Source of the DNA: Actinomycetes bacterium
GTDB taxonomy: Bacteria > Actinomycetota > Actinomycetes > Actinomycetales > Cellulomonadaceae
Length of the DNA: 14,255 nt
Assembly (NCBI GenBank): GCA_023424135.1
Contig: JAFAEH010000343.1
Span: 1-14,255, forward strand
Direction: 5' to 3'
This document shows, piece by piece, positions 1-7,151 of this stretch (position 1 is its first letter; every line of letters begins with the position of its first letter). The position numbers and the translations under genes are program-made. The notes beneath the pieces were generated by a model, which was not told where the DNA came from, ran no database searches, and saw only the letters and a program-made list of their open reading frames with translations.

Positions 1-630
1 CGCCCAGGCCGCCGGGCCGGCGGGTGCCGACGTCGCCGCCGCAGGACCGGACGGGGTGCCCGGGGACGCGGCTGCCGTGGGCGCCGCACCGGTCGCGGTC
101 TGCCACGGGGTCGTCGGGCGGTTGCGCCGCTGCACGGCGGTCACGACGAGGATGACCACGACGACCACGCTCGCGAGCCACAGCACGCCGCCGACCGGTC
201 CGCTGCCGTCCCAGAACCACCACCAGCCGTCCCCACGGGCGAAGCCGACGACGAGGAACGCGAGGGAGCCGAGCAGCGCGCCGTCCGCGTCGCCGGCGCC
301 GAGGCGCTCGAGCAGGATGCGTCCGTCGCGGGCGTCCGGGAGCAGAGCCCACGCGATGCCGTACAGCACGAGGCTGAGGCCGCCGAGCAGGAACGACACC
401 GCCAGCAGCCCGCGCACGAGCAGCGGGTCGACGCCGATGCGCTCGGCCAGGCCGCCGGCGACGCCGCCGACCCAGCGCTCGTCGGAGCGGTACAGGCCCG
501 TGCGGCGCACGCCCGCCCAGAAGGCGTTCGGCGCGGCCGGGGGCGTGGTGCCCGGGTGCGGGCCGGGGCCCGTGCCGGGTGTCTGGCCCGGCGTCCCGGC
601 GTTCGCACCGGGGGGAGTCTGCGTGTCCAT
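1..630 (-). CDS. PspC-domain membrane protein (C-terminus cut by window edge)
   Basis: The 210 codons visible run off the left edge without a stop. The protein starts with a Pro/Gly/Thr-rich cytosolic tail (residues 1-36). A PspC domain follows at about 44-100, with the typical R-S-x-x-x-R-W-V-G-G-V-A-G-G-L-A core (48-62) and a strong membrane helix at about 70-97. Further hydrophobic segments lie at about 117-131 and 146-166, separated by a Trp-rich stretch (136-140). The last visible part is Ala/Pro/Gly-rich. PspC proteins are membrane partners of phage-shock and envelope-stress systems. The ATG at 630 has an AGGA seven bases upstream. The gene is divergent from a kinase that carries its own PspC domain, so the pair probably belongs to one membrane-sensing circuit. 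The domain is clear from sequence; the biological role is inferred. Confidence 0.88.
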   Translation of the reverse strand, partial: MDTQTPPGANAGTPGQTPGTGPGPHPGTTPPAAPNAFWAGVRRTGLYRSDERWVGGVAGGLAERIGVDPLLVRGLLAVSFLLGGLSLVLYGIAWALLPDARDGRILLERLGAGDADGALLGSLAFLVVGFARGDGWWWFWDGSGPVGGVLWLASVVVVVILVVTAVQRRNRPTTPWQTATGAAPTAAASPGTPSGPAAATSAPAGPAAWA

Positions 631-778
631 GGTTCGATCCTGCGCGCCGCACGGTGCCCTGGACATCGGGGACCGCCCCTGACCCGACCCTGGGCCGTAC
701 CCCGGTTCGTCGTCGCGGACCCCTGGTCCTGGCCCCGGGGGAGTGCCTGTCGTGCCCGCCGCGTGTGACGATCGGTGC
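631..778. promoter_or_regulatory. divergent intergenic region between pspC-like gene and kinase
   Basis: These 148 bases separate two divergent genes and must hold the start signals of both. For the kinase, GACGAT (767-772) ends six bases before its ATG. That is the spacing of a -10 box for a leaderless transcript, and no Shine-Dalgarno sequence is visible there. I see no convincing -35 box. For the reverse gene, AGGA precedes the ATG by seven bases. The promoter reading is inference. Confidence 0.35.
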
Positions 779-2113
779 ATGACCACCGCACCCGCGCCGC
801 CCGGCGCACCCGTGCGCCCGGCGCCTGCGCCCCGTGTGCGGCTGCCGCTGCGGCGCCCCGAGCGCGGCCGGTGGTTCGCGGGTGTCGCGACGGGCCTCGC
901 CGCGCACCTCGACCTGCCCGTGCCGCTCGTGCGGGTCGTGCTCGTCCTGCTCGCACCGGTCGCGGGCGTGGGTGTCGCGCTGTACGGGTTCTGGTGGCTG
1001 ACCGTGCCCACGGGCGACCCGGCGGCGGTCGCGGCGGCGGCCCGCCCGAGCACCCTGCAGCGTCTCGCGCGGCGCCAGACGCTGCGTGCCGATGGGCGGC
1101 GCATGCCGTGGGCCGAGATCGCGCTCGGTGGTCTGCTGGTCGTCACCGCGGGCGTCATGGTCGCCGTGCGCCTCGGCGTGCGCCTCGATGCCGGCTGGGC
1201 GCTACCCGTGCTCGTCGTGCTCGTGGGCCTCGCGCTCGCGTGGTCCCAGCTCGACGCGGTGCAGCGCGGGCGGGCCGACGGACGGCGCATCAGCGTCCTG
1301 CGGCTCATCGGCGGCGGCCTCCTCGCGGCGGCGGGCGTGCTGCTCGTCGCCGGGCAGGTCGTCGGGCGCGGGGTCGAACCGGTGCTGCTCGTGCAGTCGG
1401 GTGTCGCGGCGCTCGCGGTGCTGCTGGGCGTCGGGCTGGTGCTCGCGCCCTGGTGGGTGCGGCTCGTGCGCGAGCTGGGCGACGAGCGGGCCGCACGGGC
1501 GCGCGAGGCCGAGCGCGCCGACATCGCCGCTCACCTGCACGACTCGGTGCTGCAGACGCTCGCGCTCATCCGGGCGCGGGCCGACGAGCCCGCCGAGGTC
1601 GCCCGCATGGCCCGCGCGCAGGAGCGCGAGCTGCGCGAGTGGCTGTACGACGACCGGCACGAGCCCGGGACGTCGCTCGTCGCCGCGCTGCGTGCCGTCG
1701 TCGCCGAGATCGAGGACTCGCGCTCCGGTCCGGGTGGCGAGGCCGTCGCGGTGGACGTCGTCGTCGTCGGGGACCGTGTGCCCGAGCCCGACACGCTCGC
1801 GCTGCTGCAGGCCACGCGCGAGGCGCTGGTCAACGCGGTCGTGCACGGGCGCCCGCCGGTGTCGCTGTACCTGGAGGTCGGGCCCGACGTCGTCGAGGTG
1901 TTCGTGCGTGACCGCGGCGACGGCTTCGACCTGGACGCGGTCGGTGCCGACCGGTTCGGTGTGCGGGAGTCCATCATGGGGCGCGTGCGACGGCGCGGCG
2001 GGACCGCGCGCGTCACCAGCAGCCCCGAGCGGGGCACCGAGGTGGCCCTGGCCATGCCCGTCGGGGGCGTGGCCTCGGGGGTCGAGGACGAGGACGAGGA
2101 GCGGCAGGCGTGA
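779..2113 (+). CDS. PspC-domain sensor histidine kinase (NarL-type two-component system)
   Basis: This 444-residue kinase would autophosphorylate in response to a membrane or envelope signal and pass the phosphate to the overlapping response regulator. Residues 21-77 form a PspC domain (R-W-F-A-G-V-A-T-G-L-A core at 31-41, membrane helix about 50-76). More membrane helices lie at about 112-131, 139-157, 174-194 and 203-226. A HisKA_3 dimerisation domain follows, with the H-box at 249-262 and phosphoacceptor His254 (H-D-S-V-L-Q). The HATPase_c part shows the N-box around Asn352 and the G-box D-R-G-D-G-F-D at 378-384. The C-terminus is very acidic (435-441). I chose the ATG at 779 over the in-frame GTG at 743 because homology begins after it and a possible leaderless -10 box sits at the right distance. 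The stop overlaps the next start (GTGA). The PspC-kinase fusion is a recognised actinobacterial architecture. The ligand is unknown. Confidence 0.93.
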   Translation: MTTAPAPPGAPVRPAPAPRVRLPLRRPERGRWFAGVATGLAAHLDLPVPLVRVVLVLLAPVAGVGVALYGFWWLTVPTGDPAAVAAAARPSTLQRLARRQTLRADGRRMPWAEIALGGLLVVTAGVMVAVRLGVRLDAGWALPVLVVLVGLALAWSQLDAVQRGRADGRRISVLRLIGGGLLAAAGVLLVAGQVVGRGVEPVLLVQSGVAALAVLLGVGLVLAPWWVRLVRELGDERAARAREAERADIAAHLHDSVLQTLALIRARADEPAEVARMARAQERELREWLYDDRHEPGTSLVAALRAVVAEIEDSRSGPGGEAVAVDVVVVGDRVPEPDTLALLQATREALVNAVVHGRPPVSLYLEVGPDVVEVFVRDRGDGFDLDAVGADRFGVRESIMGRVRRRGGTARVTSSPERGTEVALAMPVGGVASGVEDEDEERQA

Positions 2114-2763
2114 GCGAACCGGTCGACGTGGTGCTGGTCGACGACCACCACATGTTCCGTGCGGGGGTCCGTGCGTCGCTGGACGAGCGCGTGCGCGTCG
2201 TCGGGGAGGCGGCGTCGGTCGACGAGGCCGTGCAGGCCGTGCACGCGCTCGCGCCCCCTGTCGTCCTGCTGGACGTGCACCTGCCCGGCGGGGACGGCGG
2301 CGGGGGTGCCGAGGTCGTGCGGCGCTGCGTCGACGTCCCGGGCACCCGGTTCCTGGCCCTGTCGGTGTCCGACGCGTCGGAGGACGTCGTGGCGGTGATC
2401 CGCGTCGGCGCACGCGGGTACGTCACCAAGAACATCGACGCGACCGCGCTGTCCGACGCGGTGCTGCGCGTCGCGGGCGGCGACGCGGTGTTCTCGCCGC
2501 GCCTCGCGGGGTTCGTGCTCGACGCGTTCGGCACGGCCGCGGGCGACGTCGCGACGGGCGACGACGAGCTCGACCGGTTGTCGGCGCGTGAGCGCGAGGT
2601 CATGCGGCTCATCGCGCGCGGGTACACGTACCGCGAGGTCGCGGGTGAGCTGTTCATCTCGGTGAAGACGGTCGAGACCCACGTCTCCGCGGTGCTGCGC
2701 AAGCTCCAGCTCTCGAACCGCAACGAGCTGACCCGCTGGGCGGCGGCGCGCCGCCTCCTGTGA
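2110..2763 (+). CDS. LuxR/NarL-family response regulator
   Basis: This 217-residue DNA-binding regulator is the partner of the upstream kinase. The receiver domain (about 5-122) has the acidic pair Asp11-Asp12, phosphoacceptor Asp55 (L-L-D-V-H-L-P), the conserved Ser85 and Lys107. A glycine-rich loop (60-66) follows the phosphorylation site. The LuxR-type helix-turn-helix is at about 155-212 (L-S-A-R-E-R-E-V, then V-K-T-V-E-T-H-V). The start is GTG at 2110, overlapping the kinase stop by four bases. An AGGAG at 2097-2101, inside the codons for the acidic kinase tail, gives a good ribosome binding site, so the two genes are translationally coupled. Targets are unknown; the divergent PspC-domain gene is the obvious candidate. 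Confidence 0.95.
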   Translation: MSEPVDVVLVDDHHMFRAGVRASLDERVRVVGEAASVDEAVQAVHALAPPVVLLDVHLPGGDGGGGAEVVRRCVDVPGTRFLALSVSDASEDVVAVIRVGARGYVTKNIDATALSDAVLRVAGGDAVFSPRLAGFVLDAFGTAAGDVATGDDELDRLSAREREVMRLIARGYTYREVAGELFISVKTVETHVSAVLRKLQLSNRNELTRWAAARRLL

Positions 2764-2797
2764 CCCACATCCTCGGCACGGGTGTGCAGCGCGAGCG

Positions 2798-2826
2798 ACG
2801 CGATCTGACGGTGTGTCAGATCGCGT
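2798..2826. promoter_or_regulatory. perfect 12-bp palindrome, probable repressor operator
   Basis: ACGCGATCTGAC (2798-2809) and its exact reverse complement (2815-2826) flank a five-base centre (GGTGT). The inner part, CTGAC-N5-GTCAG, looks like an operator for a dimeric TetR-type repressor. It ends on the first base of the predicted -10 box of the following gene and covers the spacer and -35 zone, where a repressor would block RNA polymerase. A terminator for the response regulator is the alternative, but no T-run follows and the next start codon is only 11 bases away. No candidate repressor gene is in the window. Confidence 0.55.
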
Positions 2827-2831
2827 AGGGT
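2826..2831 (+). promoter_or_regulatory. predicted -10 box (TAGGGT) of a leaderless promoter
   Basis: TAGGGT matches the actinobacterial TANNNT -10 pattern and ends exactly six bases before the ATG at 2838. Transcription would therefore start at the A of the start codon. An alternative reading of the same bases is a weak Shine-Dalgarno (AGGG, 2827-2830) seven bases before the ATG. Confidence 0.45.
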
Positions 2832-2837
2832 GGCGGC

Positions 2838-3185
2838 ATGGACGTGGTGTACGGGGTTCTCGTGGTGCTCCACCTGCTCGGGTGGGCGATGGTGTTCGGC
2901 GGCGTGCTCGCGGGGATGAGGAGCGCGACGCTCAACCCCGGGACGTTCCACGGCGTGCTCACGGCGCTCGTGACGGGCATCGCGCTCGTCGGGATCGCCT
3001 CGGCCGGGCTCGCGGGGCACGAGCCGAACAACGTGAAGGTCGGCGTCAAGCTCGTCGTCGCGCTCGCGGTCACCGCACTGGTCGTCGTCGGACGTCGTCG
3101 TCCGGAGCTCGTGACGAAGGGCTATCTCGGCGGGATCGCCGGTCTGACCGTGCTGAACGTCGCGATCGCCGTCCTCTGGCGCTGA
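2838..3185 (+). CDS. small four-helix integral membrane protein of unknown function
   Basis: I do not recognise a named family. The 115-residue product is almost entirely hydrophobic, with four predicted membrane helices at about 3-26, 38-59, 66-85 and 96-113. Short charged loops lie between them: H-E-P-N-N-V-K around 61-67 and an R-R-R-P-E turn at 86-90. There is no cleavable signal peptide and no recognisable catalytic motif. It is separated from the response regulator by 74 bases containing a perfect palindrome and a -10 box, so it is probably its own transcription unit under a repressor and not a third gene of the two-component operon. Conserved helix spacing and the clean start make a real gene likely. 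Confidence 0.8.
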   Translation: MDVVYGVLVVLHLLGWAMVFGGVLAGMRSATLNPGTFHGVLTALVTGIALVGIASAGLAGHEPNNVKVGVKLVVALAVTALVVVGRRRPELVTKGYLGGIAGLTVLNVAIAVLWR

Positions 3186-3213
3186 CGCGCTCCTCGATGT
3201 CGGAGCCGGGACC

Positions 3214-3219
3214 TAGGCT
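3214..3219 (+). promoter_or_regulatory. possible -10 box (TAGGCT) for the helicase gene
   Basis: TAGGCT fits TANNNT and lies ten bases before the ATG at 3230, giving a transcript with a very short leader. No clear -35 box and no Shine-Dalgarno sequence are visible, which agrees with a near-leaderless start. Weak evidence. Confidence 0.3.
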
Positions 3220-3229
3220 GGGCCCTGCC

Positions 3230-5803
3230 ATGACGTCGCTGTTCGATTCCCTCCCGCTGTTCGGCCGGTCCACCGCCGGCGCGCCCTCGCACGCCGGTGA
3301 GTCCTCCGGGCTCCCGCTCGTCGTCCCGCCGCGGGACGACGACGTCGACCCCGGTGCGGCCGACGACCGCGCGCGCCTGAACGCCGCGGCGCGGCACTCC
3401 GCCGCGGTCGACGAGCAGCACGCGGCCGCGCTGCTCGACGGGCTCAACCCGCAGCAGCGCGCCGCCGTGCTGCACGCGGGCGGTCCGCTGCTCATCGTCG
3501 CCGGTGCCGGGTCCGGCAAGACGCGTGTCCTCACGCACCGCATCGCGCACCTGCTCGCCACGCACCGCGCACGCCCGGGCGAGATCCTCGCCATCACCTT
3601 CACCAACAAGGCCGCGGCCGAGATGCGCGAGCGGGTCGAGGCGCTCGTCGGGCCGTCGGCGCAGCGCATGTGGGTCTCGACGTTCCACTCCGCGTGCGTG
3701 CGGATCCTGCGGCGCGAGGCCGCGACCCTGGGCCTGCGCTCGAGCTTCTCGATCTACGACCAGGCCGACTCGCAGCGGCTGCTCACGCTCGTCGCGCGTG
3801 AGCTCGAGCTGGACCCGAAGAAGTACCCGGCCAAGGCGCTGGGCCACAAGATCTCCGCGCTCAAGGACGAGCTCGTCGACCCCGACGCGTTCGCGGCGTC
3901 CAACGGCGGCGGTCGCGCGGACGAGTTCGACACCGTCCTCGCGCAGGTCTACACGCGCTACCAGCAGCGGCTGCAGCAGGCGAGCGCACTCGACTTCGAC
4001 GACCTCATCATGCGCACCGTGCACCTGCTGCAGGCGTTCCCGCAGGTCGCCGAGCACTACCGGCGCCGGTTCCGGCACGTGCTGGTCGACGAGTACCAGG
4101 ACACCAACCACGCGCAGTACGTGCTCGTGCGTGAGCTCGTGGGTGTCGGCGTGGCCGAGGACGACGGTGTGGGACGCGGCGAGCTGACGGTCGTCGGCGA
4201 CGCCGACCAGTCGATCTACGCGTTCCGCGGTGCGTCGATCCGCAACATCCTGGAGTTCGAGGCCGACTACCCGGACGCCACGACGATCCTGCTCGAGCAG
4301 AACTACCGCTCGACGCAGAACATCCTGTCCGCCGCGAACGCCGTGGTCGCCAAGGTCCCGGGCCGCAAGGCCAAGCGGCTGTGGACCGACTCGGGTGCGG
4401 GTGCGCAGATCGTCGCGTACGTCGCGGACGACGAGCACGCCGAGGCGCGGTTCGTCGCGGAGGAGATCGACCGGCTCGGCGACTCCGACGGCGTGCGGCC
4501 CGGCGACGTCGCGATCTTCTACCGCGCCAACGCGCAGTCCCGCGCGCTCGAGGAGGTGCTCGTGCGCGTCGGTCTGCCCTACAAGGTCGTCGGCGGCACG
4601 CGCTTCTACGAGCGCAAGGAGATCAAGGACGCGATCGCCTACCTGCGGGCCGTCGCCAACCCCGACGACGACGTCAGCACGCGACGCATCCTCAACGAGC
4701 CCAAGCGCGGGCTCGGGGAACGCTCCGAGGCTGTCGTCGCGGCGTACGCCGAGCGTGAGCGGCTCTCGTTCGGTGCGGCGCTCGCACGGCTCGACGAGGT
4801 CCCGGGCCTGGGGACGCGGGCCGTGACCGGGCTGCGTGCGTTCGCCGACATGCTCGACGAGCTGCGCGACCTCGCCGCGTCCGGCGCCGGACCCGCCCAG
4901 GTCCTCGGTGCCGTGCTCGACCGCAGCGGGTACCTCGCGTCGCTGCGCGGCAGCGACGACCCGCAGGACGGTTCGCGCGTCGACAACCTCGCCGAGCTGC
5001 ACGCCGTCGCCGCCGAGTTCGAGCAGTCCGACCCCGAGGGCGACCTCACCGACTTCCTCGAGCGCGTCTCCCTCGTCGCGGACTCCGACCAGATCCCCGG
5101 CGACGACGGCGGCGAGGACGCGCAGGCCGCGGCGGACGCGGGTGTCGTGACCCTCATGACCCTGCACACCGCCAAGGGGCTGGAGTTCCCGGTCGTCTTC
5201 CTCACGGGCATGGAGGACGGCACGTTCCCGCACATGCGCTCGCTGGCCGACACCGACCAGCTCGCCGAGGAGAGGCGCCTGGCGTACGTGGGGCTGACCC
5301 GTGCGCGTGAGCGGCTGTACGTGTCGCGGGCCGCGCTGCGCACCGCGTGGGGCGTGCCGAACGAGTTCCCCCCGAGCCGGTTCCTCGACGACATCCCCGA
5401 CGAGCTCGTCGACTGGCGCCGGCGTGAGTCCTCGACGTCGCGGCTGCGCGGCGGCTGGGGCTCGGGGTTCGGGTCGGGCGGCTCCGGGTCACGCGGATCC
5501 GGCTCGTCGTGGGGCGGCGGCTCCTCCCGGGGCGAGCGGGGCGGGTCCGGGTCGGCCAGCGGTCCGGTCCGCACGGAGAAGCGTGAGCCCCTGCCGCGCA
5601 CGGGCGCGTCGTTCGGGTCGGCGACCCCGCGCGGGTCCGTGCCCGACCTGTCGGTGGGGGACAAGGTCACGCACGACTCCTACGGCCTCGGCACCGTGGT
5701 CGCGCTCGAGGGTGCCGGGCAGAACGCGGTCGCGAAGATCGACTTCGGCACCCACGGCGAGAAGCGGCTCCTGCTGCGCTACTCACCGGTCACCAAGCTC
5801 TGA
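3230..5803 (+). CDS. pcrA: UvrD/PcrA-family ATP-dependent DNA helicase
   Basis: This 857-residue superfamily 1A helicase moves 3' to 5' on single-stranded DNA and acts in nucleotide excision repair, replication restart and removal of stalled RNA polymerase. Motifs in order: Q-motif L-N-P-Q-Q-R (72-77), Walker A A-G-A-G-S-G-K-T (91-98), motif II D-E-Y-Q (287-290), motif III G-D-A-D-Q-S-I-Y-A-F-R-G, motif IV Q-N-Y-R-S, motif V T-L-H-T-A-K-G-L-E-F (644-653) and motif VI V-G-L-T-R-A-R (687-693). A Gly/Ser-rich low-complexity linker spans about 740-780. A C-terminal Tudor-like domain (about 808-857, V-G-D-K-V-T-H-D-S-Y-G-L-G-T-V) resembles the RNA-polymerase-binding end of PcrA/UvrD. A roughly 65-residue disordered N-terminal extension precedes the helicase core. 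I chose ATG 3230 over ATG 3197, which would add 11 residues; either is possible. The gene ends four bases from the convergent aminopeptidase. Confidence 0.96.
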   Translation: MTSLFDSLPLFGRSTAGAPSHAGESSGLPLVVPPRDDDVDPGAADDRARLNAAARHSAAVDEQHAAALLDGLNPQQRAAVLHAGGPLLIVAGAGSGKTRVLTHRIAHLLATHRARPGEILAITFTNKAAAEMRERVEALVGPSAQRMWVSTFHSACVRILRREAATLGLRSSFSIYDQADSQRLLTLVARELELDPKKYPAKALGHKISALKDELVDPDAFAASNGGGRADEFDTVLAQVYTRYQQRLQQASALDFDDLIMRTVHLLQAFPQVAEHYRRRFRHVLVDEYQDTNHAQYVLVRELVGVGVAEDDGVGRGELTVVGDADQSIYAFRGASIRNILEFEADYPDATTILLEQNYRSTQNILSAANAVVAKVPGRKAKRLWTDSGAGAQIVAYVADDEHAEARFVAEEIDRLGDSDGVRPGDVAIFYRANAQSRALEEVLVRVGLPYKVVGGTRFYERKEIKDAIAYLRAVANPDDDVSTRRILNEPKRGLGERSEAVVAAYAERERLSFGAALARLDEVPGLGTRAVTGLRAFADMLDELRDLAASGAGPAQVLGAVLDRSGYLASLRGSDDPQDGSRVDNLAELHAVAAEFEQSDPEGDLTDFLERVSLVADSDQIPGDDGGEDAQAAADAGVVTLMTLHTAKGLEFPVVFLTGMEDGTFPHMRSLADTDQLAEERRLAYVGLTRARERLYVSRAALRTAWGVPNEFPPSRFLDDIPDELVDWRRRESSTSRLRGGWGSGFGSGGSGSRGSGSSWGGGSSRGERGGSGSASGPVRTEKREPLPRTGASFGSATPRGSVPDLSVGDKVTHDSYGLGTVVALEGAGQNAVAKIDFGTHGEKRLLLRYSPVTKL

Positions 5804-5807
5804 CGGA

Positions 5808-7151
5808 TCAGCGCGGCCAGGGCGGGAGCGTCGGTGCCAGCCACCGGTGCACGAGGTCGTCGACGGGGCGTCCGGCGACCGCCGACGCGCACGCCACGAA
5901 CGCGGCCGTCGACACCGTGGCGTGGCACTGCTCGGCCACCCACGTGCGCAGCAGCCGGGCGAACGCGGCCTCGCCCAGCTCGACGCGCAGGGCGTGCAGC
6001 ACGAGCGCCCCCCGCTTGTAGACCCGGTCGTCGAACATGAGCTCCGGCCCCGGGTCGGCCACGTCGAGGTCCTGCGGCAGGCGCCGGTGCCGTGCGTGCG
6101 CCTCCCGCGCGAGTGTGTCGGTCGACCGCCCGCCGGACGCCTCGGACCACAGCCACTCGGCGTAGCACGCGAAGCCCTCGTGCAACCAGATGTCCCGCCA
6201 CGTGCCGACCGTCAGGCTGTTGCCGAACCACTGGTGCGCGAGCTCGTGCGCGACGAGCCGCTGCCACGTGCCCCGGCCGTCGACGTGGTTGGCGCCGAAC
6301 GTCGACATGGCCTGCGCCTCGAGCGGCACCTCCAGCGGGTCCGCGGTGACGACGACCGCGTACTCCGCGAACGGGTACGGCCCGAACATGTCGCAGAACA
6401 GCGTCATCATCTCGGGCTGGCGTGCCAGGTCCGTGCGGGCGCGGTGCAGCAGGTGGCGCGGTGCGAACAGGCGCTGGACGACGGGGGTGTCGGCCAGCAG
6501 CACCTCGTCGTAGCGGCCGATCTGCACGGCGGCCAGGTACGGTGCGGTCGGCTCGGGCATGTCGTGCACCCACCGCACGCTGCCGGAGCGGGTGCGCTGC
6601 TCGACGAGCCGCCCGTTGCCCACCACCCGGTACGGCGCCTCGGCGCTGACCGCGACGCGGAACGCCGCCTTGTCGGCGGGGCTGTCGTGGCACGGGAACC
6701 ACGACGGTGCACCGTCGGGCTGCCCGGCGACGAGCGCACCGTCGGTGAGCTCCTCCCAGCCGACGTCGCCCCAGCGCCCGACGAGCGGACGCGGCTGCCC
6801 CCGGTACGCGATGCGCACCACCGTCGTCGTCCCCGCGGGCAGGGGCGCGGCCGGTCGCACGACGACGTGCCGCTGGTGCTGACGCCACCGGGCCGGGCGT
6901 GCCCCGTCGACCCGGACGTCGCCGACCCGCAGACCCACGAGCTCGAGCCGCAGCTCGTCGAGCTCCCGCACGGCCGTCAGCGTGACGAGCGCGACCCCGT
7001 CGAGCCGGTTCGTCGCGACGCGGTAGTCCAGGTCGAGGTCGTAGGACAGGACCGTGAACCCGGGGTCGGGGCGCCCGGGCAGGTACGGGTCGGCGTCCGG
7101 GTGCGTCACGTGAGGGGGCCTCGGCGCCGGGCGTCGTCGGTCCGGGCTCAT
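5808..7151 (-). CDS. M1-family zinc metallo-aminopeptidase, coupled to the Pls-like synthetase
   Basis: This 447-residue enzyme should remove N-terminal residues from peptides. The zinc site is complete: H-E-L-A-H at 302-306, 18 residues, then Glu325 (I-W-L-H-E-G-F). The catalytic Tyr378 (D-R-V-Y-K-R-G-A) is present. The usual G-A-M-E-N exopeptidase loop is replaced by E-A-Q-A-M-S-T-F-G (278-286), as in some short actinobacterial members. The protein has only the N-terminal beta domain and the catalytic domain, without the long C-terminal helical domain of PepN. No signal peptide or membrane helix is visible, so it should be cytosolic. Its ATG overlaps the stop of the upstream gene (ATGA), which implies coupled translation with the poly-amino-acid synthetase. 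Producers of epsilon-poly-lysine are known to carry zinc aminopeptidases that degrade the polymer, so a product-trimming or self-protection role is a reasonable inference. A generic aminopeptidase is the alternative. Confidence 0.93.
   Translation of the reverse strand: MSPDRRRPAPRPPHVTHPDADPYLPGRPDPGFTVLSYDLDLDYRVATNRLDGVALVTLTAVRELDELRLELVGLRVGDVRVDGARPARWRQHQRHVVVRPAAPLPAGTTTVVRIAYRGQPRPLVGRWGDVGWEELTDGALVAGQPDGAPSWFPCHDSPADKAAFRVAVSAEAPYRVVGNGRLVEQRTRSGSVRWVHDMPEPTAPYLAAVQIGRYDEVLLADTPVVQRLFAPRHLLHRARTDLARQPEMMTLFCDMFGPYPFAEYAVVVTADPLEVPLEAQAMSTFGANHVDGRGTWQRLVAHELAHQWFGNSLTVGTWRDIWLHEGFACYAEWLWSEASGGRSTDTLAREAHARHRRLPQDLDVADPGPELMFDDRVYKRGALVLHALRVELGEAAFARLLRTWVAEQCHATVSTAAFVACASAVAGRPVDDLVHRWLAPTLPPWPR

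Noticed and set aside
141..956. A 271-codon minus-strand frame crossing the divergent promoter region.
   Set aside because: It overlaps the PspC gene in another frame and the kinase start on the other strand, and its composition is almost pure Ala/Arg/Ser.
2813..3229. Upstream extension of the helicase frame by 139 codons.
   Set aside because: It would overlap the small membrane protein gene out of frame, and the extra residues are Arg-rich with no homology. ATG 3230, or possibly 3197, is a better start.
5804..5807. A possible shared terminator between the convergent helicase and aminopeptidase genes.
   Set aside because: Only four bases separate the stops and I see no strong hairpin there, so none was annotated.
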